A stretch of DNA of 64,000 nucleotides from Cercospora beticola (GCF_033473495.1 NC_088935.1:248001-312000), one strand, 5' to 3'; positions 11,398 through 22,381 are shown, numbered from the stretch's first letter. Program-made: numbers and translations. The notes: a model not told the origin generated them from the letters alone.

Positions 11398-12411
11398 ACT
11401 ACTACAAAGGGCGTATGGCGCGAAAAGCAGAGTTTTGTTTCTTATGGATAATTGCATGATGTTACCGAGGGAGCTGGATTGGACGACTGTGTAATCGTAG
11501 ATGATGGTTGCAATGACGAGACTTTTTACCCAAGTTTGACTATGATCGATGTCTGCGAGCTGATTACCTGCTTGGCGAGGCTCTGTCACTCTCACTTTGA
11601 GCCCTTGATGACGCCGGACTTCGCGCCTACCATGAACCTTGTCAGATACATCACGATACATCTCTTGACGCAGACACAACTCATGTACTCTTTCCAATGA
11701 CGACAAATGATCAGCCGTGGAAAAGAATACGAGTCTCCAAGCCGGAACCCAGCCTCGCAGTGTTTCATCCTCTGGATTGATGGAATGTCGGGTCCGTGGG
11801 AAGCGGCCTGCTGCCAGCTTGCCAGGTTTTGCGGCTGCACGTCGAAGCTGCAAAGCAGGTGTCGTCTTGCACGCATGCGAAGCTAGCCACACACGATGAT
11901 CAAAACCTTGAGTCTAATGCCACATATTCCACGTTGCTTGCCAGGCGACTTGCTTCCTGATTGCACTTCCAGGCGCGAGTGGTGCGGGCCGCCGAGGCAT
12001 TGCGTGTCCCAGGCGTAAAGTGCTTGCAGGAAGGATGAAGTCACAAAACTGGGTACCTGTGGCGGTGCGCACAGGGATACCACTCCGCAAGACGCAACAT
12101 GCAGAGGCGATGGTCGTGCGATCGGCTGGAAACAGGTTTCATTGCGTCTGGTGCTCGCTGGCGATTCATAGCGGGTCTGAAGGGCAGGTGTGAGGTGGGT
12201 ACTGTGTGCTGCTGACGGCAGACGAGGCGAGTCCAGGTTCCTGTTCGTTGTGTTCGCTCTCTTGCATTTTGGTCGTTTTCACCAGTCTTTCGTGCCGACT
12301 CCATCGTATACTCACTGCAGGAACACGTCGCCGATACACCTGGACACGGCTTGAAAGCGACTTGCATACCACATACTCCCCGGATATCTTTAGCCCACGC
12401 TGGGGGCCAAG
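11398..12411. other. Intergenic region between motif genes A and B
   Basis: No supported gene. It contains 12128-12139 and 12141-12154, short blocks also found upstream of gene A. Long antisense frames here are Leu-rich shadows. Confidence 0.45.
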
Positions 12412-13034
12412 ATGGCGGACAAGATCAACAATGAGTCGTACCGAAAGAAGTACAACGAGCAGCCGAAGCTCGAGCACCTGTCAGAGGAAACCTTGAAGAA
12501 TCCACCAAAGCAGAGGACAGTCCAACAACAGGAGAAACAGGACCGTCTCATCAAGAAAGAAAAGCGGGAAGCAGGTCTTGAGTCTAACCGATCACGATCA
12601 TCTTCACGAAGAGAGCGAAGGAAGCGTATTCAGCAAGCCATGACAGATGGCAAGTATATGAAAACAGGCTCGCTGGAGGCTTTGGAAGAGGCAGATGCCA
12701 ATGGAGACCTTGATCAACAACGACCATTCGAGCGGATAGGTCCCGACAGCACATCTATGGACGGTCCTGTCACGCATGCTCGAGCTATGCGAGGAGAGAT
12801 TCCAGTTCGTGGCTCAAACCCGAATCAACCATACTATATCACGCCGCAAGAAGAGGAGAGCAATGGGGTACGTTATCCTCCATCGCCGGCCTACAAAAGT
12901 CGCCTCGTGAGACTAACCTGTTCCAGTCAGCCCTGAAAGACACCGACGGTCTCAAGCTCACACTGGAAGCCAACCTTGATGTCGAGATTGAATTGAAAGC
13001 CAGTATTCGCGGCGATCTCACACTATCACTATAG
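12412..13034 (+). CDS. Unknown Lys/Glu/Arg-rich protein with alternating C-terminal beta motif (motif gene B)
   Basis: Two exons, 12412-12867 and 12927-13034, with a phase-0 59-nt intron (GTACGT donor, GACTAACC branch, CAG acceptor). They encode 187 aa. The N-terminal 150 residues are charged and probably helical or disordered (MADKINNESYRKKYNEQPK, then RSRSSSRRERRKR). Exon 2 encodes almost nothing but the motif shared with gene A: LKLTLEANLD, VEIELKASI, then RGDLTLSL and stop. The motif is thus a separate exon here but part of a single exon in gene A. The stop TAG overlaps a perfect GTAAGT donor, so a further exon cannot be excluded. No family recognised. Confidence 0.72.
12951..13031 (+). 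other. C-terminal alternating motif, copy in gene B
   Basis: 27 codons encoded by the second exon, 19 of 27 residues identical to the gene A copy. The invariant core includes the NLD-E-I-L-KA-I pattern and a Gly-Asp-Leu-Thr-Leu end. Confidence 0.8.
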
Positions 13035-13965
13035 TAAGTTGCCATCCCCCAACTCGTGTTCCCCATTCGAGAGCAGTACTGTGCATTCTTCATGCCAAAG
13101 GAGGGAAGAAGAACTCAACGCTACTGTTTCTCGAGCTCTAGAAGATCACACAATAACAGTCGTGAACTTCTAGTGCATGAAGAAGAGGTGTTTTAACATG
13201 TCCAATGTGTATTGATTGACACCACAAGCGAATCTGAACGCAATTCGGAGCAGAGTTGCTGACAAGTTTTTCTCTCCGCAGCGAGTAATTGAGAGGTCTT
13301 TAGCGATACGTGATGTCGCATCAGATTGGAGGAACGATATCAGATGGCGTGGTTTTGAGCATAGTTCGATGAGTGCTGTTAAAGATCTTTGGAAGTTCGG
13401 TGTAATGGAGTAAGAGAGTTAGTGGGAATTGAATGAATAGCGGCAGTCAAATCCAGTAATGCCCTTCGCAAGGAAGTTGCCTGTTCCATCATACTTGTAT
13501 CAGCTCACGGAATGGTCAACTTTAGCTTTGCATATGATAACGATGTCTCGCTACCATTTTCCGCTTCTGCTGGACAGATGTGGCCGAACGCTCGATGGAA
13601 CAGCAGCATCTTCCAATAATGCCAAACTTTTGTTGGCGAGGTACGATGCTGTGCATCTGACATTCCATGAGTCCACAAAATCAGGGACTTTTTTATATTG
13701 CGAAGAGGTACAAACGATGTTCGATACCCCTCATCAAGAGACCGAAAATGTATCTCACAAGTCCGCAAAAGCCCAAGTTAAAGCCAACGCCAAAAAGCTC
13801 CAGGATTTTGGCTTTCAGAAGTCCTGGGCGCCGCAATCGCAATCCGTAATCTCCATGCCCCACAATCGTGACTCTCTCGTTCTGGGCCCCCACCATTAAC
13901 GAGCAAGTTAACAGAAAAGCCAACTTACAATAAGAAGTTATCGAGCCACAAGCACAGCGCAAACA
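13035..13965. other. Intergenic region upstream of ureG
   Basis: An open frame at 13459-13899 has no protein-like character and is not called. A TGATAA site at 13535-13540 fits the GATA-factor (AreA/Nit2) consensus, which would suit a nitrogen gene, but a single hexamer is weak evidence. Confidence 0.4.
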
Positions 13966-14896
13966 ATGTCAGGCCACAGCCATTCACACGAAGGCGGAGC
14001 ATCCCACTCTCATGCCGCCGCAGACCATGGCCACACGCACGAGATCCTCGATGGACCGGGCTCCTTCCTGAGACGTGAAATGCCCATTATAGAAGGTCGA
14101 GATTGGAAAGATCGAGCTTTCACTGTTGGGATTGGCGGGTACGTCTCCTTCTTCTCTTCAGAACTTATCAACATGACATACCGAAGCAAAGCATACTCAC
14201 ATTTCCTCTTCTTCTTTCTGGCACAGACCCGTCGGCTCAGGCAAAACAGCCCTCATGCTCGCCCTCTGCCTCGCCCTGCGAGAAAAATACAACATCGCAG
14301 CCGTAACAAACGACATCTTCACCCGTGAAGACTGCGAATTCCTCACCCGTCACAAAGCTCTCCCTGCAGAACGCATTCGGGCCATTGAGACAGGAGGTTG
14401 TCCTCACGCTGCAGTTCGCGAAGATATTTCGCAAAATCTTGCAGCGTTGCAAGATTTGCAGAAGGAGTTTCAAACTGACCTTTTGTTGATTGAATCCGGA
14501 GGCGATAATTTGGCGGCGAATTATTCGAGGGAGTTGGCGGATTATATTATTTATGTGATTGATGTTAGTGGAGGGGATAAGATTCCGAGGAAGGGAGGGC
14601 CGGGGATTACGCAGAGTGATTTGTTGATTGTGAATAAGACGGATCTGGCGGAGTTGATTGGGGCGGATTTGGGGGTGATGGATAGGGATGCGAGGAAGAT
14701 AAGGTGAGTTTGTCTTTCCTTTCTTTTTCTTTCTGGCTTATTGGAGATGAAGCTGACAGCATATGACAGAGAGGGTGGGCCAACGATATTTGCCCAGGTG
14801 AAGAATGGGAAGGGTGTAGACCAGATTGTGGACCTCATTTTGAGTGCATGGAGGAGCTCAGGCGCTGCCGCGACCACGAGCAATCCCAACAAGTGA
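13966..14896 (+). CDS. ureG: Urease accessory GTPase UreG
   Basis: Three exons, 13966-14138, 14227-14703 and 14770-14896, encode 258 aa. The N-terminus is His-rich (HSHSHEGG, then [13 protein letters not shown]), a likely nickel-binding extension. The first junction completes the P-loop GPVGSGKT. Later motifs are [31 protein letters not shown] with the Cys-Pro-His metal site, [30 protein letters not shown] and the GTPase specificity motif NKTD. UreG hydrolyses GTP while passing nickel to apo-urease with the UreD/UreF partners in the cytosol. Length and motif order are those of complete fungal UreG. No other urease gene is in the window. The coding strand switches from C-rich to G-rich part-way through exon 2. 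Confidence 0.95.
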
Positions 14897-16264
14897 GGTG
14901 CAGGCAGTAGGAGAGTGTAGATGGTCACGCCGCTGTACGGAACAGCCTCGCAGGCAGATTCCAGGCACAGTCTTTGGCAGAAGAAACATGTACTCGTGCC
15001 TCAGTCAGTGCTCTGCGGCAAGTTCTTGTCCGGATCTAATTCAGAAAGCAGTGAAGCCTCTATCATTCCGGAGAATGTTATCAAGCCTCGTGAACGGTTC
15101 TTGTGAAGAAAGTGCACGAATTGAGACAGGTGCTCATGGTGTTGCTGCCTTGCTTGTTCTATATCCGGGCCGGCTGAGACCGGTGATTCAGCCAGGCGAC
15201 ATGATCAGCATGTGCGCGGTATGTGAAGTCCAGTATCTGACAGCGTCGCTGAGCATGGGATAGGTCTATGAGCAGAATTGGAAATGCTACAGTAGTCCGT
15301 GGGAGGATGAACGTACTGCTGAAGTGCTGTAATAAAGTACGCGTCGGGTGTCACGGACGCGTTCGGAAGATGGAGCGCGTCCAGCTAGTGGGTGATCGGC
15401 CGGCGCACCTGCAAGGAGATTTGCGACTCAAGCAGCATGCACAGCTGCCTTGCGATATGCACACTGCCGGATGGGCAGCGCAGAGCAGCGCGCCCAAGTG
15501 CTGCAGTGGTGAGCATCGAGCCCGACCCAAGACAGGCTGATTTCATGGCGACCCAACATGGCAGCATGTCATGTCGAGTCGATCAATTGGCAGCTCGAGC
15601 GTTGGCAGTAGACAGGGGTATTAACATGAAGTTGTCGGCGTGGCTTGATCACAGCTGCGTGCTCAGTAGCTCGCCAACGTGTGACGACGGAGCAATGGAG
15701 CGCATCGATGCTGACATGGAGTGTTGCTCGCGCGCCCTTGCCTCTGCGTCGTGCGACTGCCTGCATGCGATGTGCAGTTGTGTGATCGCGGAAGCAGGAG
15801 CCACCACAGCCAAGGTGACTAATAGACTTCGCTTTAGGCAGGACCGACCGTCGCGGTCCGCCAATGAGGCGCGCCCGGGGTGATGCACGCGCGATCTCAG
15901 GGTAGCGGGAGCTCTGCCTCTGGTTCTGGTGCTCGTTTCTTGATCGTGCCCTTGCTGCTGCTACTGCTATCGTTCAACTCCCAGGCCGAGCCAACGTGAG
16001 ACTACGAGAACTCATGCGCTGTCGTCACGGCTCAATGTAGCAGGCGCAGCGAGTCGGTGGCGGTCGCAGGCACAACCACAAAGTGCACCAGCACCGCGCG
16101 CACCGATCTGGGAGCAGCTGCGAGCGTTTCACATGGCCGAACAACGTCGCCGGCCCACCCACGCACAAGGCAATTATCTGTGCGAGTGAAATACACTCAA
16201 GGGACACCACACGACCACCCACTCGTCCCACTGCTCCGGCGCGACTCCGCCTCCTCTCTCCCCG
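14897..16264. other. Intergenic region upstream of the GAS2 gene
   Basis: 1.4 kb, rich in CpG and short palindromes. No convincing coding frame, repeat or RNA gene. It probably includes the promoter and 5'UTR of the GAS2-domain gene. Confidence 0.45.
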
Positions 16265-19200
16265 ATGGCGTCCGCCAGCAGCGCGTTCGTGAACCCGCCC
16301 CGGCTTCCCTCGCCGACACATGGACGGATCCACGCACGCAAGCCTTCCCGATCGCCTACTCGGCACCATGTCCGCCATTCCGACGCTCTCCTACGCGATC
16401 TCTCGCCCACCGCAACCCTTCGCGCCTTTGTGACCGACCCGAGCGAGATGGCCGACAGCTCTGATGCTCTGGTCGCCAGCATCAGGTCTGCTACCATGGC
16501 AGAGCGGAGCTTGGGTGCAAAGGCCGCGCAAACATGTCTGGATCTGCGCAATTGGACAAGAGAGATTGAGCAATGGCAATGGCCGAATACCTTTGCTGCG
16601 CCAGCGGAGAGCTCCAACGAACGATCGAGCATTACGAAGAGCGGTACGAACGATGCATATTGGGGCAGCTTGCCCGCGAGCTTGGTGCAAGAGTATGAAG
16701 AGCGCGCGGACGAGATTGGACAAGCCCTGGACGAGATTGATGTGGAAGAGCTCAAGGACTATGTGCTGAATTCACATTACCGGGTTAATTCACGACCGCC
16801 ATCACGTCTCGATGGCGCTGGCGAACATGATCTACATACAACGACAGACTTGAAGAAATTGGATGACTTCACAGCTCTGGTGACTGCCACTATTTTGCAG
16901 GCGTTACCCTTTCTCACACGGTTGAACCGACTACTTGATGTTTGGACGATACGACTTATAATACTTCGGAGCGCCCCGCGCTTCATTGACGATCTGAGAC
17001 GAGCCAAATTAGAGCTGAAGAATTGCTGGGCGGCAGTCTCAAGTTCACCTGACAACACCACGACTGGTGTGGACAGCACAAACTTCACACGCGCAACGAT
17101 GAAAGCGATGCAGTCAAGTCTTGAGCAACAAATCGGCAGGTTAGGGAAACGACTGGATCGATTCTTGGATAACCTGGAGGGAAGGAGTGATTGTGTACCT
17201 GATGAATGGATCGATGATTTTGAGTCCCTTGAAGCCGAGTACGGGTCGTTCGTCGTGCAGGCGGAGCGGACTGTCAACGAGAATGAGTGGCGACAACAAC
17301 GCCAATCCATCCACTCACGTAGCGAGAAAGCACTCGCTCCGACTGCGATTAAGAGCTCCAACGGCACGCTTGCGGTATCGGAAACAGAAGACCCATTGTC
17401 TGACGATGATGCGATCCGAAGGCCGTCTCAGAGCATTCGGTCGAGTGTCGATGAGTCTCAGCTGGCCGAATTGTCCGTTGATACAAGTACTCCGACCAGC
17501 ATTCCTTTCGCTTCGGAGGTTGTCGAGCTGAGCGCGAATGAGCCATGGGCTACCGGTAATCGATCTGTATCAGCACCACTAAAAGTTATGCCACAGTCGC
17601 AGCTCTCGTCCGCGACTGACAGTAACAGCGGTGGTCTGTCAAGGTCAGCGTCAACGAACGATCGAGAAAAGGAAGAGACTTCAGGCTCTGAGGCAGCAAA
17701 GCGAGCAGCATTCCTGCGGGACATTGAGCGCAATCAGTCACTTAACAAGTCGACTCAGAGTCCAGTGCGGCCGTTTGAGCGCGCTAGCAATGCGTTCACG
17801 CGGCTGTTCAAGAAGGACAAGAATACGGAAGAAGTGCCCCTCTCACGATCTGGGAGCAGACTGGCTAACGGCAGGAATTCGTCAGCCGAGCGTGCGGCCT
17901 TGTCTCCAGTCTCTTTCGCCAGTTCCAGATTCAATTCTGTCAGCCCGACCATGTCCACACAATCTGGCGCCAATTCTTCCAAGAGCTCCGTGAATGAGAC
18001 GGAGAGTTCAGACACCAGCAGATCCACTGCTAAGCGGTCAGATCATTCCGCTCACGGCAATTCACAGAACGCGAGCCATGCGCGATGGGCGATGACCACC
18101 TCTGGCGCGGAACAGTCAATACCGCATCAAAAATCCAGCAGTAGCTTCGAGTCGCCGCAGGATGGATCACGTCAAGAAGAGTTCCCGGACGGCTGGCCGC
18201 TATCTCACACTGAGCCACGACAGCAACCTTCATCGGCCGAACCAACGCAAGCTCGCAACGTGGCCCAGCCCATGGCGGCTATGGCTGTGATGAACACTGA
18301 TGACTTCGACAAGACCTTCGTACAGAGTTTTGCCCCTCACACATCGGGCAAGCCAAAAGACTCAGAGCATAGCAGCAGCAGCACTAGGCGTGCCTCGCTA
18401 GCTCCGCCTTCAGAATCTCCAGATCTCCTGCCTGATGAAACGCCAGAAACTCCGCAGTGGGCACCTGTGACCAGAGACGAACGGAGAGCATCAACGTCTC
18501 CGTCAAGGCCACGGACCGCACCATCGCAACCGGAATTGCAGTCAGTCCCAGGAGCGAAGTCATCACTAGTGGATGCTGAGACTAGCGATGTAGAAGCTGG
18601 GAGCATATACAAGGTCAAGCGTGCTTCGATCGCTTCAATCGAAGCGTTCTCTCGTTCTGAACTCAAAAGCATTGACGTACCGAAGAGTTCCCGTCACAGC
18701 AGCGTCTCGTCACGCCGATCGCCTTCTCGAACACCAGTCAGCATGTCCCGGAGGGCATCAGCGATTGCGGACGAAGGCAAGAGAGCTTCTGTGGACAATG
18801 GCGCTGTAGCACTTGGCCCGCCTATCCCACCAACGCCCCCACCACGACGCTCTAGCCTGCCGAGTCACCCATCGCCGTCGTCAAACCAAGCCACACCGGA
18901 GATCAGTCGCTCGAGCCCAGTAGCGGAACAGCCTCCGGAGTCCCCGTTGGCTCCTCTGAATGTGGCAATGAAGAAGCTGCGTGGTAACAAGAATACCCGG
19001 CGTGAGAGTGCGGCTTCTGCACCGGATCACAGCCCGGTAGGGTCACCATCGATGCCACCCGTTCTTGCAGACTCATTCGATCGTCACGTTTCCGAGGTCT
19101 TAGAGACGCTCCCTGCCTCGATCCGTTTCAAGTCTAGAGCAGGTGCGGAAACTCCGGTCAGCCGTCCCCGTGGTTACAGCGGCCCACGACCCAAAGCATC

Positions 19201-20029
19201 GACACTGCGTGTAGTCCCCAAGGGTGAGCAGATGACGATTGCTCCTGTAGATGGGTCTCCCCGCAAGGCCAGATCAGCTGCAGAACCGGAGGTGAAGCTC
19301 TACCACCTCACTCATAGTGGACGAGAGGATCCGATCAAGCTCTTTGTGCGCTTGGTAGGCGAGGGCGAGCGCGTGATGGTGCGTGTTGGCGGAGGTTGGG
19401 CCGACCTTGCAGATTACCTCCGGGATTTTGCCAACCATCACGGCAGTCGTACTGTGTCAGAAGGCAATCTCGAAGTCGCAGCGTTGCCCACTGTGCCTGG
19501 AAGTTTGCGCAAGTCTAGTAACCCTGCGGAATATATCAGAGCCAAGACGCCAACGCCTATGACACCGCGAGAATCGTACCGGCCTGGCAGCAGTGACGAC
19601 GACGAAATGCCGTTGAAGCGCCCACCTCTCGACTCACGGGAGACTGCGAGCAGTCTCTCTGCTACGTCACCTTTTGGCGGAGACCACCCGGCCACGACGC
19701 CAAAGTCGTCGAAATCAAGCTCATCAGGCTCACGTCCCTCGACCGCTGGCGCCTCTAGACCGTCTAGCAGACAGACTCAGGCTCCCATGTCAGGCGATGT
19801 CGGCCTTTCTGGGCCCTCGAGTGCAACGAAACGAGGTGGTCTTCCAGCAGATAAGGAACGGTGGGTGGAGGGCATGATTGAACGAGCGAAGAAGAGTGCC
19901 AGCGCTGAGAAGAGCAAGGAAGAGAAGGAGAAGTATTTCGGTGAGCTAGGCAAAGCAGGCGGCACCCGACGAGTAATTTTCAGGTCGGGCAGTGGAACTG
20001 GTCCTTTTCAGGATCGCACGAACAGATGA
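16265..20029 (+). CDS. Large cytoskeletal protein with C-terminal GAS2 (GAR) domain, possibly Kar9-type
   Basis: One uninterrupted 1254-aa frame. Residues about 60-370 are helical, with TCLDLRNWTREIEQWQWP, then LPASLVQEYEERADEIGQAL and FLTRLNRLLDVWTIRLIILR. This resembles the conserved N-terminal region of fungal Kar9-like cortical/spindle-positioning proteins; that match is from memory and only moderate. A very long Ser/Pro/Arg-rich disordered region follows (about 370-1000), with many SP/RS sites typical of phosphoregulated microtubule-associated proteins. A GAS2/GAR-like microtubule-binding domain lies at about 1003-1085 (KLYHLTHSGREDPIKLFVRL, VRVGGGWADLADYLRDF). The tail is basic. Role inferred: linking microtubules to cortex or actin during nuclear positioning. 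No intron is evident. Confidence 0.82.
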   Translation: MASASSAFVNPPRLPSPTHGRIHARKPSRSPTRHHVRHSDALLRDLSPTATLRAFVTDPSEMADSSDALVASIRSATMAERSLGAKAAQTCLDLRNWTREIEQWQWPNTFAAPAESSNERSSITKSGTNDAYWGSLPASLVQEYEERADEIGQALDEIDVEELKDYVLNSHYRVNSRPPSRLDGAGEHDLHTTTDLKKLDDFTALVTATILQALPFLTRLNRLLDVWTIRLIILRSAPRFIDDLRRAKLELKNCWAAVSSSPDNTTTGVDSTNFTRATMKAMQSSLEQQIGRLGKRLDRFLDNLEGRSDCVPDEWIDDFESLEAEYGSFVVQAERTVNENEWRQQRQSIHSRSEKALAPTAIKSSNGTLAVSETEDPLSDDDAIRRPSQSIRSSVDESQLAELSVDTSTPTSIPFASEVVELSANEPWATGNRSVSAPLKVMPQSQLSSATDSNSGGLSRSASTNDREKEETSGSEAAKRAAFLRDIERNQSLNKSTQSPVRPFERASNAFTRLFKKDKNTEEVPLSRSGSRLANGRNSSAERAALSPVSFASSRFNSVSPTMSTQSGANSSKSSVNETESSDTSRSTAKRSDHSAHGNSQNASHARWAMTTSGAEQSIPHQKSSSSFESPQDGSRQEEFPDGWPLSHTEPRQQPSSAEPTQARNVAQPMAAMAVMNTDDFDKTFVQSFAPHTSGKPKDSEHSSSSTRRASLAPPSESPDLLPDETPETPQWAPVTRDERRASTSPSRPRTAPSQPELQSVPGAKSSLVDAETSDVEAGSIYKVKRASIASIEAFSRSELKSIDVPKSSRHSSVSSRRSPSRTPVSMSRRASAIADEGKRASVDNGAVALGPPIPPTPPPRRSSLPSHPSPSSNQATPEISRSSPVAEQPPESPLAPLNVAMKKLRGNKNTRRESAASAPDHSPVGSPSMPPVLADSFDRHVSEVLETLPASIRFKSRAGAETPVSRPRGYSGPRPKASTLRVVPKGEQMTIAPVDGSPRKARSAAEPEVKLYHLTHSGREDPIKLFVRLVGEGERVMVRVGGGWADLADYLRDFANHHGSRTVSEGNLEVAALPTVPGSLRKSSNPAEYIRAKTPTPMTPRESYRPGSSDDDEMPLKRPPLDSRETASSLSATSPFGGDHPATTPKSSKSSSSGSRPSTAGASRPSSRQTQAPMSGDVGLSGPSSATKRGGLPADKERWVEGMIERAKKSASAEKSKEEKEKYFGELGKAGGTRRVIFRSGSGTGPFQDRTNR

Positions 20030-20716
20030 AGAGCAGGCGTACATGAAACGCAGCCGCGATGACGGAGGGTGTGTACAGCTTAGATTTGTACATTACGGTG
20101 AGGGGAGCTTGAACATTGAGAACCACAGGACTATGAACACGATGCAGATGGCTTGCAGCAAGCAGCAAAGGCGCACTTTAGATACCCCGAACGAGACGAT
20201 AAACACAAGCTTGAAGATGTGCCGGATTACTGTCTTGTTAAGGTGGGTTTCTCACGCTGCCTGTCGTCTGAAGTTGCCACTTCACTCTATACGCGTTGCC
20301 GTCGACTGTGTCTGCAATGGTGGAGAGGGGGGATCTGGGACAATACTCACGTACACAAAGGCCGATTCAGGGTGGCTGAAAGCTGCAAGTGAAGAACATA
20401 AACGGCTCACGCCAAGCTGCGTAAACTGCTCACACCCATCAGACTCGCGCTGTTGCTCTGACAGCAGCTTCTTGTCCACGCCATCGACACTCCGGATCAT
20501 GAAGATGCCGTTGACACTCCCGAACTTGAGATGGCGCATGAAGCGTCGCGAGCAAATGCTCAACCTCGCCTTGGGCCAACAGGCGCCGAAAGGCGACGCA
20601 ACTGCAAAGGTAAACAAACATTTCTCTCCCCTCTTCCCTTCTCACCTCTTCCCACCCTTCTAGAGTCATCTTCAGCGGCAAAATCTTCTTCCTTCACAAC
20701 TTAACAACGCCTCATC
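20030..20716. other. Intergenic region between the GAS2 and coiled-coil genes
   Basis: An open frame spanning 19992-20663 overlaps the end of the GAS2 gene and has no protein-like character. The last 80 bp before the next ATG are pyrimidine-rich, as expected for a fungal core promoter. Nothing else seen. Confidence 0.5.
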
Positions 20717-22102
20717 ATGAAGCAGCAACAGAAGTCACTCCACCGCGTCGAGTCGTTCGACACTCTCGCCACCTCGTTCGTGACGAGCGCCTGCAGCGCG
20801 CCATCTATGCGCACCGACTATGGACTCGCTCGAGCGATGAACAGTTTCGTAGTGCCGAACGAGCTGAATCCGATTGCAACCATCAAGGACCGCAAGAACG
20901 CCAACTACATTGAAGATCTTGGCGAACAACATGATCTCCTCAGAACAGAGCTCGACGAGGCCATTGCCGCCTTCGAGGACATCACATTGGCTCGCGACAC
21001 CAACAAGAATGTCGTCCTTGAAGCTATGCTGAATCGCAAATTCTTGGAAGCCAACAATGCTCTCGCGCGTTGCAGTCGCGAGTACAGCTGCTTCCTCAAC
21101 GATACTAAGGAGCTCAAAGAAATGCCCAAGATGAGTCGCGAAGAACTCGCGCGCCGCTTCACAGCCCGCAAAGAGCAAGAGAAAGCCAACCGCGAAGACG
21201 AGAACGCTCCATCAATGAAACAGCGCATGGGTCACATTGAAGACCAAATCGTCGACCTCGAGCTTGAAAAGGAGTACCTCACCGAACGCCTCGGCCAATC
21301 TGCAGCGCTCGCCGAGCATTCTGCGCAAATGGAGCACCTAATCGAGAATCTCGAACGCGAGCGTCTCGTGATCCTGAAGCAGTTCACCAGTAGCGAACGT
21401 CTTCGTGGACAACACGAGAACGATGTCGATCAGCTGTACGAGGACCTCGCCTACCAAGAACACCTGAATCGGCAAACTCAGCTTGACAACGCCAAAATCA
21501 CAGTCGACCTCGAGGCCACAACACGCGCGAACGAGATGATGAAGCACGATCTCGAATCTGAGCGCGAGAAAGCTGAGGAATTGAGTCAGCAGTTGCAGAA
21601 TACACGGAATGATATCCGGAATCATCAACGTCAATTGAGTTTTACTAAGATTACTGCGACGACGCTTGAGGGAGACAATAAGAAGTTGCGTCAGGAGATC
21701 AATGAGTTGAATGAGATGTGCGGTCTTGCGAGAGATGAGCTTGAGGATTTGCAGGAGCAGAATGTGCAGATGGGTCTTGAGCGGAAGAAGATGCAGGAGA
21801 TGAGGGAGATGCAGAAGGAGACTAATGCGTATTTGCGCAGCGAGTTTGGCGAGATGCACGGGCTTGCGGTTGGGCACATGAAGAGGAGCGCTCAGCTACA
21901 GTTGGAAGCCGCGCAGTCGGACAGTGTGATCACCAGCCTCCAGAGCCAGACCAAAGCTTACAAGACCGAGATAGCCAACCTCTATGGATATGCCGAGAAG
22001 CTCAAGGCTGAACTCGCAGCGATGAAAGCCCGGGCTATGCGTCGCGATAGTGTCGTGGGCAGCAGCACCGAGGGCGAAGCACAGCGTTCTGCGTCTGCCT
22101 AG
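20717..22102 (+). CDS. Coiled-coil protein of unknown function
   Basis: Single exon, 461 aa. Residues 1-70 are not coiled-coil. From about 75 to 440 the sequence is almost continuous heptad-like helix rich in Glu, Leu, Lys and Gln (IEDQIVDLELEKEYLTERL, MEHLIENLERERLVILKQF, LRQEINELNEMCGLARDEL). The tail is short and Ser-rich. There is no motor, membrane or zinc domain. Candidate roles are scaffold, septal or spindle-associated protein, but nothing in the sequence singles one out. The 3' third has a markedly G-rich coding strand compared with the C-rich 5' part. The gene follows the GAS2-domain protein on the same strand, which may be coincidence. Confidence 0.75.
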   Translation: MKQQQKSLHRVESFDTLATSFVTSACSAPSMRTDYGLARAMNSFVVPNELNPIATIKDRKNANYIEDLGEQHDLLRTELDEAIAAFEDITLARDTNKNVVLEAMLNRKFLEANNALARCSREYSCFLNDTKELKEMPKMSREELARRFTARKEQEKANREDENAPSMKQRMGHIEDQIVDLELEKEYLTERLGQSAALAEHSAQMEHLIENLERERLVILKQFTSSERLRGQHENDVDQLYEDLAYQEHLNRQTQLDNAKITVDLEATTRANEMMKHDLESEREKAEELSQQLQNTRNDIRNHQRQLSFTKITATTLEGDNKKLRQEINELNEMCGLARDELEDLQEQNVQMGLERKKMQEMREMQKETNAYLRSEFGEMHGLAVGHMKRSAQLQLEAAQSDSVITSLQSQTKAYKTEIANLYGYAEKLKAELAAMKARAMRRDSVVGSSTEGEAQRSASA

Positions 22103-22381
22103 AGAGAGGGTGTTCCGCAAACAACATGAACCTCGTACTATACTCGTACTCGTATCCAAAATCGGGGGGCTCGTTCTTGTCAATGGATCCAAGACACATA
22201 GTACGAAGCAAGTCCCTCCGAGGAAAGCAGTCCGATAACAAGTGTGTCCCTGGAGTGCTACGGAAAGGCCTCGATGGATTTGGCTAGAATAGCCTTGTAA
22301 GAGTGCTGCTGGGCTGAGTCATATTCTATGTCCAAATCGGGCACAGGATACCGTATCCGATCGGCTTTCATAGGGAGGTCG

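Noticed and set aside
10861..11892. 343-aa antisense open frame over motif gene A
   Set aside because: It is the Leu-rich complement of the repetitive Glu/Gln coding sequence; no ATG-proximal coding bias or domain.
13459..13899. 146-aa frame upstream of ureG
   Set aside because: Has an ATG but no domain, repeat or coherent codon bias; competing frames of similar length overlap it.
19992..20663. 223-aa frame across the GAS2 gene end
   Set aside because: Overlaps a certain gene and has random-looking composition.
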